Below, in pieces: positions 45,799 through 53,961 of a stretch of 64,000 nt of DNA. Source of the stretch: Agathobacter rectalis ATCC 33656 (GTDB lineage: Bacteria > Bacillota > Clostridia > Lachnospirales > Lachnospiraceae). The DNA lies in contig NC_012781.1 of assembly GCF_000020605.1 (NCBI RefSeq), forward strand, positions 1,737,501 to 1,801,500. Direction: 5' to 3'. A program made the position numbers and the translations under genes. A model generated the notes under the pieces. It ran no database searches. It saw only the letters and a list, made by a program, of their open reading frames with translations, and was not told the origin of the DNA. Within the stretch, counting starts at the first letter, position 1, and every line of letters starts with the position of its first letter.

Positions 45799-47052
45799 TT
45801 AATCTAAAGCGATAGCCTCATTCTCCTGACGTCTTAAAATATCAAACTCATCAGGTGTCTCTGACAGCTTTACATAGAATACCTGCTGTGGATGTGGGCA
45901 GGATTCCATCTCATTGCCGTCCTCATCAACGAGCGCAAGCACTGTTGCAAGCACATTGTCACCGTTTGGCTTCATGATTTCTATCTGCTCGCCAACTGAG
46001 AACTTGTTTCTCTGCTCCATGCGGTAGAGACCTTTTTCATTTGGTGCACCTACGATACCGAGATAAGTGTAGCCCTTCTCGTAAGTATTGTTATCGTATA
46101 TCTGAGTCTCCTCCGAAGGCTTTCCGTAGAAAAAGCCTGTGGTAAACTGTCTGTAGGTACAGCTCTTTATCTGCTCTAAGTACCATGGCATATTTGCCTC
46201 GTATTTTTCAGGTGACTCAAGATAATCATCTATCGCCTTGCGGTAGGTTCTTGCTACTGTTGCCACATAGAGAGCGGTCTTCATACGTCCCTCTATCTTG
46301 TAGCTGTCTATTCCTGCATCAATCAGATCCGGAATATGCTCTATCATGCACAGATCCTTTGAGTTGAAGATATATGTGCCACGCTCATTCTCGTATACCG
46401 GCAGATACTCACCCGGGCGCTTTTCCTCCACAACAGAGTACTTCCAGCGGCACGGATGTGTGCACGCGCCTTTATTCGCATCACGGCCTGTGAAATAGTT
46501 GGAAAGCAGGCATCGGCCGGAATATGAGATACACATTGCTCCGTGCACGAAGGTCTCTATCTCCATCCTGTCATCTATATGCCCTCTTATCTCCTTTATC
46601 TCCTTAAGCGAAAGCTCTCTGGCTGTCACCACGCGGCTGGCTCCGAGATTCCACCAGAACTGATATGTGCCGTAGTTCGTGTTGTTGGCCTGTGTGCTGA
46701 CATGTCTTTCTATCTCCGGGCAGACCTCCTTTGCAATCATGAAAACTGCCGGGTCTGCAATGATCAGTGCATCAGGTCTGTCCGGCTTCATATTGTGAAG
46801 CTCTGTAAAATATTCACGCACTCCGTCAAGGTCATAGTTGTGAGCCAAAATATTGGCAGTAACATACACTCTCACACCGTGAGCATGCGCAAAGGCCACG
46901 CCCTCTGCCATCTCCTCCATTGAGAAATTCTTAGCCTTGGCCCTGAGTCCAAATGCCTCTCCACCGATGTAAACTGCATCAGCTCCATATATAACTGCTA
47001 TCTTAAGTACCTCCAGGCTGCTCGCCGGACAAAGTAATTCTATTTTTCTCAT
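45799..47052 (-). CDS. trhP: U32-family tRNA hydroxylation protein (TrhP/YrrO type)
   Basis: 417 residues. The U32 'peptidase' signature is clear: ETFVHGAMCISYSGRCLLSNYFTGRDANKGAC (Cys cluster near 165-195), preceded by LLCPASSLEVLKIAVIYGADAVYIGG. In Escherichia coli and Bacillus subtilis such proteins make 5-hydroxyuridine at tRNA wobble position 34 using prephenate, and are not proteases. The adjacent methyltransferase (TrmR type) would add the methyl group to the same base, which strongly supports this role. The ATG at 47052 is chosen since GGGAG lies 7 bases upstream; another ATG four codons earlier is that ribosome site itself. Confidence 0.85.
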   Translation of the reverse strand: MRKIELLCPASSLEVLKIAVIYGADAVYIGGEAFGLRAKAKNFSMEEMAEGVAFAHAHGVRVYVTANILAHNYDLDGVREYFTELHNMKPDRPDALIIADPAVFMIAKEVCPEIERHVSTQANNTNYGTYQFWWNLGASRVVTARELSLKEIKEIRGHIDDRMEIETFVHGAMCISYSGRCLLSNYFTGRDANKGACTHPCRWKYSVVEEKRPGEYLPVYENERGTYIFNSKDLCMIEHIPDLIDAGIDSYKIEGRMKTALYVATVARTYRKAIDDYLESPEKYEANMPWYLEQIKSCTYRQFTTGFFYGKPSEETQIYDNNTYEKGYTYLGIVGAPNEKGLYRMEQRNKFSVGEQIEIMKPNGDNVLATVLALVDEDGNEMESCPHPQQVFYVKLSETPDEFDILRRQENEAIALD

Positions 47053-47079
47053 TTTTTCTCCCATACAGTTTTGTATTCA

Positions 47080-47721
47080 TCAAATCTTTGTTGACACCGT
47101 AATTCCATCACCTATAGGCATCACTGCCGTCACCAGCTCATCGGAGTGTGTAAGCTCGTAGAGATACTCCCTCATACGCTTGTAGATGGTACGGTTTCTG
47201 CGCTCAACGATATAGTGCGATTCTATAATATCGCCATCCTGCAGCACATTGTCGGACACCAGCACCCCGCCTGTCTTTAAAAGACGAAGCACCTGCGGCA
47301 TAAAGTTGATATACTGTCCCTTTGCCGCGTCCATAAATATCATGTCAAACTGTCCTTCAAGCTGTGGAAGTATTTCTGTTGCATCGCCCTCTAAGAGTGT
47401 AATCTGCTCCTGCTTCCCGGCTCTTTCAAAGTTGGCCTTTGCGATAGGTATTCTTTTTTCGTAATTTTCAATCGTCACTATCTGACAACCCTTCGGTGCA
47501 TACTCTGCCATCAAAACGGCAGAAAAACCAACCGCTGTTCCCACCTCGAGAATACGCATTGGTTTTTGCATTGCAAGAAGCAGCTTTAAAAAGCTCTGCA
47601 TCTCTTTTCTGATAATCGGAACGAAGTCTCTTAAGGCTTCCTTCTCTATCTCATCTAATACAGGCGTGTTGCCTCTGTCCAAGGAATTGATATATGTGAC
47701 AAGTCTCTCATCAACTATCAT
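47080..47721 (-). CDS. trmR: tRNA 5-hydroxyuridine methyltransferase (TrmR/YrrM type)
   Basis: 213 residues, an O-methyltransferase of the catechol-OMT fold. The SAM site is ILEVGTAVGFSAVLMAEYAP; the metal/substrate site is MIFMDAAKGQYINFM with the conserved Asp; VLVSDNVLQDG follows. In Bacillus the homologue YrrM makes 5-methoxyuridine at tRNA position 34 and lies next to yrrN/yrrO and yrrL (mltG), the same arrangement as here. The ATG at 47721 has AGGA about ten bases upstream; the frame remains open 31 codons further into the previous gene, but without family-like sequence. Confidence 0.85.
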   Translation of the reverse strand: MIVDERLVTYINSLDRGNTPVLDEIEKEALRDFVPIIRKEMQSFLKLLLAMQKPMRILEVGTAVGFSAVLMAEYAPKGCQIVTIENYEKRIPIAKANFERAGKQEQITLLEGDATEILPQLEGQFDMIFMDAAKGQYINFMPQVLRLLKTGGVLVSDNVLQDGDIIESHYIVERRNRTIYKRMREYLYELTHSDELVTAVMPIGDGITVSTKI

Positions 47722-47770
47722 TCTTGTATTTCCTAATCTAATTATTGACACAAATGCGCTTAACGGATAA

Positions 47771-48181
47771 TTACTGTGTATCCGAAGGCTCCGTAGTCTG
47801 TGTCTGTTCTTCATCGCTCTTGTCGGAGGACATGATTACCATCATATCCTTTGCCGTCATTGAAGTGTTGAGTGTGTATATCCCTGGCTTTATATGTCCT
47901 GAGTAAGCAGACAGCTTAAGCTGGAGATAAAATAAATTGTGATCCCTTACAAGGCCCTTGTCCTCTAAAAGCTGTCCAAGCTCCTCTGCGGAGATGCCCT
48001 TTTCCACCTGAACGAGTACATCCTGACCATCGCCATTTGTCATGGCAGGCTCAGTAAAAACTCTGTAGCCAAAATCATAGCAGATGCTGCAGATTTTTAT
48101 GCCCGCAAACAGCACTAAAAGAGCAATCATTATTGAAAAAGCAACCCTTATAAAACCAAATAAAGCCTTGTTAAAATCCAT
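47771..48181 (-). CDS. Short MltG-like membrane protein lacking the catalytic domain
   Basis: 136 residues. One membrane helix (about 12-33) is followed by an extracellular LysM-like subdomain: VQVEKGISAEELGQLLEDKGLVRDHNLFYLQLKLSAYSGHIKPGIYTLNTSMTAKDMMVIM. This is the N-terminal module of the endolytic transglycosylase MltG (YceG). The protein then ends in a Glu/Thr tail, with no catalytic YceG domain. Bacillus has full-length yrrL (mltG) at this position, so this appears to be a shortened orthologue or a regulatory relative. AGGAACAG precedes the ATG; it lies 9 bases after RNase J. Confidence 0.75.
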   Translation of the reverse strand: MDFNKALFGFIRVAFSIMIALLVLFAGIKICSICYDFGYRVFTEPAMTNGDGQDVLVQVEKGISAEELGQLLEDKGLVRDHNLFYLQLKLSAYSGHIKPGIYTLNTSMTAKDMMVIMSSDKSDEEQTQTTEPSDTQ

Positions 48182-48190
48182 AAGCTGTTC

Positions 48191-49864
48191 CTACACTTCC
48201 ATAATTATAGGTATAATCATCGGTCTTCTCTTTGTTTCCTTCCAAACAAAGTCTCCCAATGCATCCTTTACCTCTGTCTTTATCTTGCCCCAGTCTGTCA
48301 CATTGTTGTCTGTCAGACGCTCCATTGTGTCATCCAGCACGCATTTCGCCTCATCCATCAGGCTCTCAGAATTGCGCACATATACAAATCCTCTCGATAC
48401 TATATCAGGACCTGCAAGCAGCTGTCCTGAGCCTGCCTCAAGTGTCATCACAACGATGATGATTCCGTCCTCAGCCAGACGCTGTCTGTCACGGAGCACG
48501 ATATTTCCTACATCTCCTACACCGAGTCCATCGACCATGACATTGCCCACATGCACTCTGCCTGTCACCTTGGCACCGTCCTCATTGATTTCAAGCACAT
48601 CTCCTGATGAAAGGATCTTGATGTGGTCTGTATCATATCCGAGCTGCTCGGCTATTTTTGCCTGTGCCACAAGATGCTTGTACTCTCCATGAACAGGGAT
48701 TGCGTACTTTGGATTGACAAGAGAATAAATAAGCTTTATATCCTCCTGACACGCATGGCCGGAAACATGGACATCCTGGAATATAACATCTGCACCCTTC
48801 ATCATGAGCTCATTGATGATACCTGTAACCGACTTCTCATTTCCCGGTATAGGGTTTGAGCTGAATACAATGGTATCGTTTGGCTTTATGGATACCTTTC
48901 TGTGGGTACCGTTTGCCATACGTGAAAGAGCTGCCATTGACTCTCCCTGGCTTCCTGTCGTGATGATGACAGTCTGCTCATCAGGATAGCTTCTAAGCTG
49001 TTCTACATCTATAAGAATATTGTCAGGCAGCGACAGATAGCCAAGCTCTGAGGCTATGGAAATGATATTTACCATGCTTCGTCCCTCGATGGCTACCTTT
49101 CTGCCGTACTTCTCCGCACAGTTGATAATCTGCTGCACACGGTCTACATTTGATGCAAATGTAGCAATGATAATTCTGTTTTTCCTGTGATCCTCAAAGA
49201 TGCCGTCCAATACCTTTCCGACAGACTTCTCAGACTGTGTGAAGCCCGGTCTTTCTGCATTGGTACTGTCGCACATAAGCGCGAGCACGCCCTTCTTTCC
49301 AATCTCACCAAACCTTGCAAGGTCGATTGCATCTCCAAATACAGGTGTATAGTCCACCTTGAAATCGCCTGTATGAACAACTATACCTGCCGGTGAATAG
49401 ATAGCAAGCGCTGCCGCATCCTGGATACTGTGGTTAGTCTTTATAAACTCAACCCTGAAGCAGCCAAGGTTGATATGCTGTCCGTATTTTACGACTTTTC
49501 TCTTGACAGTCTTGAGCATGCCATGCTCTTCAAGCTTTCTGTCAATAATTCCGATGGTAAGCTTTGTAGCGTATATCGGTACATTTATCTCCTTAAGCAC
49601 ATAAGGAATAGCACCGATATGATCCTCATGTCCATGAGTGATAAAGAATCCCTTGACCTTATCGATGTTCTCCTTAAGATATGTGATATCAGGGATAACC
49701 AAATCTATTCCCAGCATATCGTCCTCAGGGAATGATAATCCGCAATCTACTACAATAATACTGTCCTCATACTCAAAGGCAGTAATATTCATTCCAATCT
49801 GCTCTAATCCTCCAAGTGGAATAATCTTAAGCTTACCTGTATTCTGTTTTTCTGTTTTCTTCAA
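48191..49864 (-). CDS. rnj: Ribonuclease J
   Basis: 557 residues. A metallo-beta-lactamase/beta-CASP nuclease with endo- and 5'-exonuclease activity in mRNA decay and rRNA maturation. The zinc motif is THGHEDHIGAIPYVLKE near residues 76-92; other sites are VVHTGDFKVDYTP, MCDSTNAERPGFTQSE, ITTGSQGESMAALSRMANG and VHVSGHACQEDIKL. The start is a TTG at 49864 with GGAGG seven bases before it, and no ATG fits better. It lies in one run with ireB-ruvX-DUF1292 upstream and the MltG-like gene downstream. Confidence 0.95.
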   Translation of the reverse strand: MKKTEKQNTGKLKIIPLGGLEQIGMNITAFEYEDSIIVVDCGLSFPEDDMLGIDLVIPDITYLKENIDKVKGFFITHGHEDHIGAIPYVLKEINVPIYATKLTIGIIDRKLEEHGMLKTVKRKVVKYGQHINLGCFRVEFIKTNHSIQDAAALAIYSPAGIVVHTGDFKVDYTPVFGDAIDLARFGEIGKKGVLALMCDSTNAERPGFTQSEKSVGKVLDGIFEDHRKNRIIIATFASNVDRVQQIINCAEKYGRKVAIEGRSMVNIISIASELGYLSLPDNILIDVEQLRSYPDEQTVIITTGSQGESMAALSRMANGTHRKVSIKPNDTIVFSSNPIPGNEKSVTGIINELMMKGADVIFQDVHVSGHACQEDIKLIYSLVNPKYAIPVHGEYKHLVAQAKIAEQLGYDTDHIKILSSGDVLEINEDGAKVTGRVHVGNVMVDGLGVGDVGNIVLRDRQRLAEDGIIIVVMTLEAGSGQLLAGPDIVSRGFVYVRNSESLMDEAKCVLDDTMERLTDNNVTDWGKIKTEVKDALGDFVWKETKRRPMIIPIIMEV

Positions 49865-49903
49865 AATATTACCTCCAAATTTATTTCACGTACAACTGCA
49901 ATC

Positions 49904-50167
49904 CTAATATTCAAGTGCAGTGTCATCATCCGTAAGCTCAGAAAATACCTTAGCAATAGCCGAAAACTCAACATCGTCTTCAACCATCTGATAAAGCACC
50001 TCTTCATCCTTTGTGCTTACTTCTTTTAAAATATATGCTTCACAGTCTCCGCTTTCTTCTCCTTCGGAAACTAAAAGATATCGTGTTCCATTAAGTGTTG
50101 TCTCTTCTTCAACCGCAAACTCGACAACATCATTGGTCTGCGGATCAGTAAATTTAATTTTCTGCAT
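49904..50167 (-). CDS. DUF1292 family protein (YrzB-like)
   Basis: 87 residues, small and acidic, opening KIKFTDPQTNDVVEFAVEEETTLNGTRYLLV and ending DDDTALEY. Length and sequence fit DUF1292, which in Firmicutes follows ireB and ruvX exactly as here. The function is unknown. It lies 5 bases after ruvX and 39 bases before RNase J. Confidence 0.88.
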   Translation of the reverse strand: MQKIKFTDPQTNDVVEFAVEEETTLNGTRYLLVSEGEESGDCEAYILKEVSTKDEEVLYQMVEDDVEFSAIAKVFSELTDDDTALEY

Positions 50168-50172
50168 AAAAA

Positions 50173-50604
50173 CTAAGACCGACTATTTGACAGATAATCC
50201 AAATATCCCTGCAAAATAAAAATCGCTGCTATCTCATCAACAAACTCCTTGCGATTCTCCCTGCGTATGCCGGTTTCCATCATAGAACGGTCGGCTGCGA
50301 CTGTCGTAAGACGCTCATCCCAGTATATGACCTCAAGACCTGTGCGCCTTGCAAGCATATCCCCGAACTCCTTCGTCTTCTCGCAGCGTTCTCCTTCCGT
50401 GTTATTCATGTTTTTAGGATAGCCGAGCACAATCCTGTCCACCTTGTACTCCGCAATAATCTCCTCAATACGTGCCAAAGTCTGTCTGAGCTTGGATGGC
50501 GACTTCCTGCGCACTATCTCAACGCCCTGTGCTGTGATTAAGAGCTCGTCGCTCACCGCTACTCCGACTGTCTTTGAACCAAAATCAAGACCTAATATCC
50601 TCAT
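50173..50604 (-). CDS. ruvX: RuvX/YqgF-family Holliday-junction resolvase homologue
   Basis: 143 residues with an RNase H-like fold: [19 protein letters not shown] at the N-terminus, [27 protein letters not shown] with the conserved acidic residue, and a C-terminal [14 protein letters not shown]. In Escherichia coli YqgF acts in pre-16S rRNA processing; a resolvase role is also proposed. The start is the ATG at 50604, one base after the ireB stop; the frame stays open 22 codons upstream inside ireB, with no family-like sequence there. The ribosome site (GGGATTAAT) is weak, so translation is probably coupled to ireB. Confidence 0.93.
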   Translation of the reverse strand: MRILGLDFGSKTVGVAVSDELLITAQGVEIVRRKSPSKLRQTLARIEEIIAEYKVDRIVLGYPKNMNNTEGERCEKTKEFGDMLARRTGLEVIYWDERLTTVAADRSMMETGIRRENRKEFVDEIAAIFILQGYLDYLSNSRS

Positions 50605-50605
50605 A

Positions 50606-50872
50606 TTAATCCCATGCGCTGTTCTCAATGTATGTCTTGAGAACCTCCTCCACAAGCTCGTCTCTCTCAACCTTCATGATGAGACTTCTCGCGTTATTGT
50701 GGCTTGTGATATATGTTGGATCTCCGGACATAATATATCCAACAATCTGATTAACAGGATTGTAGCCCTTTTCCTTTAATGCCTTGTACACAATCTCAAG
50801 TACATCGCTTACCTGAAGCTCAGGCTCCTTTTGAACTGTAAAAAATTGTGTGTTGTTAATATTTTTTTCCAT
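50606..50872 (-). CDS. ireB: IreB family regulatory phosphoprotein (UPF0297)
   Basis: 88 residues. [55 protein letters not shown] is near-diagnostic for UPF0297. In Enterococcus IreB is phosphorylated on Thr by the PASTA kinase IreK and modulates cephalosporin resistance; the two N-terminal Thr (NTQFFTVQ) correspond to the phospho-sites. First of the ireB-ruvX-DUF1292 set. Confidence 0.95.
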   Translation of the reverse strand: MEKNINNTQFFTVQKEPELQVSDVLEIVYKALKEKGYNPVNQIVGYIMSGDPTYITSHNNARSLIMKVERDELVEEVLKTYIENSAWD

Positions 50873-50932
50873 ACGTTTCGCCCTTCTTGTAATATTATTT
50901 TATTATAAATGTAATAAAATTACAACCTTTTA

Positions 50933-52237
50933 TTATTCGAAGAGTAATATTTCGTCTGTAAGCATACCCGATATACGGCCTGAAACTATCTGATTTTCAA
51001 GGTTTTCGTCAGTTTCCTTAGCGACCTTGACATATTCCTTAGTATATCCGACAAAGTATTCTTTATCACCGATTACGGCCTTTTCCTCAAAAAGCGCCTC
51101 CTCATTCTTTCCGATATAGAATTTCCTGAACTCCTTAGACATGTCATGACCGAGTGCTATGAGCTTTTCGCTTCGTGCCGCCTTAATCTGCTCATCTATC
51201 TGGTCAGGCATTACTGCTGCGCGGGTGCCTTTTCGCTTTGAGTACTTAAAGATATGCATCTCATAAAAATGTATATGCTCAAGATATGCCTTAGTCTGTT
51301 CAAACTCCTCCTCTGTCTCACCGGGAAATCCCACAATCACATCGGTTGTGATGGCCGGATGAACAAAATATTTACGCAAAAGCTCACAGCCTCTCTCGTA
51401 CTCTTTAGTGGTATATTTTCTGTTCATCCTCTTAAGTGTTGCATCGCAGCCGCTCTGAAGCGACAGATGGAAATGAGGACATATTTTATCAAGCTTTGAA
51501 AGCTCGCTCGCAAAGTGCTCTGTCACAATCTTAGGCTCAAGTGACCCAAGCCTGATGCGCTCTATGCCCTTTACTGCGTTCACTGCCTGTATCAGCTCAA
51601 GAAGGCCTACAGCTTCCTCAAAATCCACACCGTATGAGCTTAGATGGATACCTGTCAGCACAACCTCCTTGAAGCCGTTTGCCGCGAGCCTTTCAACCTC
51701 TGCTATTACATTTTCAAACCTACGGCTTCTGACACGTCCTCTGGCATACGGAATGATACAATAGCTGCAAAACTGATTACAGCCGTCCTGCACCTTGATG
51801 AAGGCTCTCGTGTGCTCCTTTGTCTGGTCTATAAAGAGCTCCTCAAAATCATGCTTTCCGTCATTTATATCGTCCACGGTATCGTTTACACTGTCCAAAG
51901 AGTATTCCTCAAGCAGCCTTACAAGGTCATGCTTTCTGTCATTTCCGATGACTATGTCCACCGATAAGTCGTTTAATACCTCTTTTTCACTTGTCTGCAC
52001 ATAGCAGCCGGCTGCCACAACTATTGAGTCCGGATTATTTTTCTTTGCCTTGTGAAGCATCTGTCTGGATTTTCTGTCAGCCATGTTGGTGACTGAGCAT
52101 GTATTTATGACATACACATCAGCTTTTTGTGTGAATGGAACTATCTCATAGCCCGCCTCCTCAAGCAGATGCTGCATGGCCTCTGTCTCATATGCATTTA
52201 CTTTACATCCTAAATTATGTAAGGCTGCTTTTTTCAT
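50933..52237 (-). CDS. mtaB: tRNA t6A37 methylthiotransferase MtaB
   Basis: 434 residues. A radical-SAM enzyme that adds a methylthio group to t6A37 of tRNA. The N-terminal cluster domain begins HNLGCKVNAYETEAMQHLLEEAGY, then INTCSVTNMADRKSRQ. The radical-SAM cluster motif is CNQFCSYCIIPYARG near residues 152-158. The LSLQSGCDATLKRMNRKY stretch and C-terminal TRAM-like region are typical. Divergent from the HPr-like gene. The length is normal. Confidence 0.95.
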   Translation of the reverse strand: MKKAALHNLGCKVNAYETEAMQHLLEEAGYEIVPFTQKADVYVINTCSVTNMADRKSRQMLHKAKKNNPDSIVVAAGCYVQTSEKEVLNDLSVDIVIGNDRKHDLVRLLEEYSLDSVNDTVDDINDGKHDFEELFIDQTKEHTRAFIKVQDGCNQFCSYCIIPYARGRVRSRRFENVIAEVERLAANGFKEVVLTGIHLSSYGVDFEEAVGLLELIQAVNAVKGIERIRLGSLEPKIVTEHFASELSKLDKICPHFHLSLQSGCDATLKRMNRKYTTKEYERGCELLRKYFVHPAITTDVIVGFPGETEEEFEQTKAYLEHIHFYEMHIFKYSKRKGTRAAVMPDQIDEQIKAARSEKLIALGHDMSKEFRKFYIGKNEEALFEEKAVIGDKEYFVGYTKEYVKVAKETDENLENQIVSGRISGMLTDEILLFE

Positions 52238-52260
52238 TTTATTTTTTTACTCCTATTTAA

Positions 52261-52289
52261 TTGACTTTTCCTTAAAAAACTATTACTAT
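52261..52289 (+). promoter_or_regulatory. Promoter of the HPr-like gene
   Basis: TTGACT (52261-52266), 17 bases, TACTAT (52284-52289), about 36 bases before the ATG. Confidence 0.65.
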
Positions 52290-52324
52290 CTATATGACAG
52301 TAGTTATTTAAGGAGGTTTTCAAT

Positions 52325-52567
52325 ATGAAAACAGTACAGATTTCATTAAATTCCATTGGGAAAGTAAAATCATTCGTTAACGCTATTACTCAGTTTGATT
52401 TCGATTTTGATTTAATATCGGGCAGATATGTCATTGATGCTAAATCAATTATGGGTATCTTCAGCCTAGACCTCTCTAAGCCAATAGAGCTCGCTATACA
52501 TACAGAAACCGGACTTGACGAGATTATGGAAGTATTAAAGCCATATATCATCGACGAAGCCAAGTAA
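52325..52567 (+). CDS. HPr-like protein lacking the active-site histidine
   Basis: 80 residues, the length of the PTS phosphocarrier HPr. The region around Ser46 of HPr is well kept (DAKSIMGIFSLDL, Ser at residue 41), with matching beta-alpha pattern to the end (IELAIHTETGLDEIMEVLKPYI). Where HPr has the His15 loop (G-[IL]-H-A-R-P-A), this protein has SIGKVKS, with no His anywhere near. It therefore cannot carry phosphate from Enzyme I, but could still be a Ser-kinase target or a binding partner, like Crh of Bacillus. AAGGAGG lies 8 bases before the ATG; a promoter and terminator frame it, so it is a real, single-gene transcript. Confidence 0.85.
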   Translation: MKTVQISLNSIGKVKSFVNAITQFDFDFDLISGRYVIDAKSIMGIFSLDLSKPIELAIHTETGLDEIMEVLKPYIIDEAK

Positions 52568-52592
52568 TACAGACACAATGATTTGATTAATT

Positions 52593-52622
52593 AGGACCTG
52601 AAGCTCAGGTCCTTTTTATTTT
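52593..52622 (+). terminator. Terminator of the HPr-like gene
   Basis: AGGACCTGA pairs perfectly with TCAGGTCCT around AGC, followed by TTTTTATTTT. It lies just before the convergent thiI stop. Confidence 0.9.
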
Positions 52623-52640
52623 GCTCTAAGGTGGCACTGA

Positions 52641-53825
52641 TTACTCAGCATCCACCATAATCACTTCTGTAGTATCTATAGCTGTCTTCATAAGCTCATC
52701 TATCACATCGTTAAGTCTTTCCTCAGACTTCTTAATCCTGTTTATATTCGGCTTTGTAACAGGATGCTTTGCTACGAAAATAGTACAACAGTCCTCATAC
52801 GGAAGAATCGATGTCTCATAGGTATCAATTTTGTTTGATATATCAATGATATCATTCTTGTCCATGGCAATGAGAGGTCTGTATACAGGCATATGGCACA
52901 CCTCGTTTGTTGCAGCAAGTGACTGCATTGTCTGGCTTGCAACCTGTCCGATGCTCTCACCTGTGATAAGGCCTAAGCATTTATCCTCATCGGCAAAGTG
53001 CTCTGCTATCTTCATCATGTATCTGCGCATGATGATGGTCAGCTCATCATGAGGACATTTCTCATATATGGCAAGCTGTATATCGGTAAAATTGACAACA
53101 TGCAGCTTTATCCTGCCCGAATATCTGGCAACCTTCTTTGCAAGGTCTACAACCTTCTGCTTTGCTCTCTCACTCGTATATGGCGGTGCATGGAAATATG
53201 TGGCATTGATTACCACGCCTCGCTTTGCAATCATGTATCCTGCAACCGGGCTGTCGATTCCACCTGAGAGAAGAAGCATTGCCTTTCCTGCTGTGCCAAG
53301 CGGCATACCGCCCGGTCCGGGAATCTCCTCTGAATAAATATTTATCATAGGTCTGATCTCGATATTGATCATAACCTGTGGATTATGAACATCTACCCTT
53401 GTCTCAGGAAATGCCTCTAGCACCTTTTCACCGACTGCAGCATTTATCTCCATGGAGGTCATCGGATAGTTCTTTCTGGCACGTCTCGCATTTACCTTGA
53501 AGGTAAAGCTCTTATCCTTGTATACATGGTTGATATGCTCGATAACTGCTTCACAGAGCTTGTCAAAGCCCTCATCCTCATGCAGCTCAACCGGACAGAT
53601 ACCCACGATACCAAAAATTCTTGACAATGTGGCAACTGTCTCGTCATAATCATAGTCTCCGTCTGTCTCAACGTACACACGTCCGCTTTCCTTTCTTACC
53701 TCGAAGCTTCCATCCACATTGCGAAGCTGATATTTGATATTCTTAACGAGCGCGTCTTCAAAAATGTATCTGTTTTTGCCCTTTATCGCAATCTCAGCAT
53801 ACTTGATCAAAAATGTCTTGTACAT
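52641..53825 (-). CDS. thiI: tRNA 4-thiouridine synthase ThiI
   Basis: 394 residues. It adenylates and thiolates uridine 8 of tRNA and can supply sulfur for thiamine. An N-terminal ferredoxin-like/THUMP domain (about 1-165, FEVRKESGRVYVETDGDY) precedes the PP-loop ATPase domain with LLLSGGIDSPVAGYMIAKRG near residue 187. There is no C-terminal rhodanese domain, as in Bacillus, so a dedicated cysteine desulfurase must deliver the sulfur; one lies immediately upstream. CTIFVAKHPVTKP near 345 is conserved. AGGAGAG precedes the ATG. Confidence 0.96.
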   Translation of the reverse strand: MYKTFLIKYAEIAIKGKNRYIFEDALVKNIKYQLRNVDGSFEVRKESGRVYVETDGDYDYDETVATLSRIFGIVGICPVELHEDEGFDKLCEAVIEHINHVYKDKSFTFKVNARRARKNYPMTSMEINAAVGEKVLEAFPETRVDVHNPQVMINIEIRPMINIYSEEIPGPGGMPLGTAGKAMLLLSGGIDSPVAGYMIAKRGVVINATYFHAPPYTSERAKQKVVDLAKKVARYSGRIKLHVVNFTDIQLAIYEKCPHDELTIIMRRYMMKIAEHFADEDKCLGLITGESIGQVASQTMQSLAATNEVCHMPVYRPLIAMDKNDIIDISNKIDTYETSILPYEDCCTIFVAKHPVTKPNINRIKKSEERLNDVIDELMKTAIDTTEVIMVDAE

Positions 53826-53841
53826 GTAACTCTCCTGTTCT

Positions 53842-53867
53842 GGTTTTATTTATTGGTTTTATTTATT
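53842..53867. repeat. 13-bp tandem duplication before thiI
   Basis: GGTTTTATTTATT occurs twice with no gap (53842-53854, 53855-53867), just upstream of the thiI ribosome site. Slippage could change the leader length. Confidence 0.9.
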
Positions 53868-53890
53868 ATTTTTAATTACTTAATATTTCA

Positions 53891-53904
53891 TTGTATGCGT
53901 AACT
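53891..53904. repeat. Half-copy of the dispersed CGTAACT repeat
   Basis: TTGTATGCGTAACT matches the left end of the palindrome before glyS (19995-20008) at 13 of 14 bases. No partner arm was found on the other side, so it may be a decayed copy. Confidence 0.4.
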
Positions 53905-53961
53905 TTTTTAGCCCTTCATGGTTACCGGCTATGCTAATACCTGCGATCTCTTTGCAGCTCA

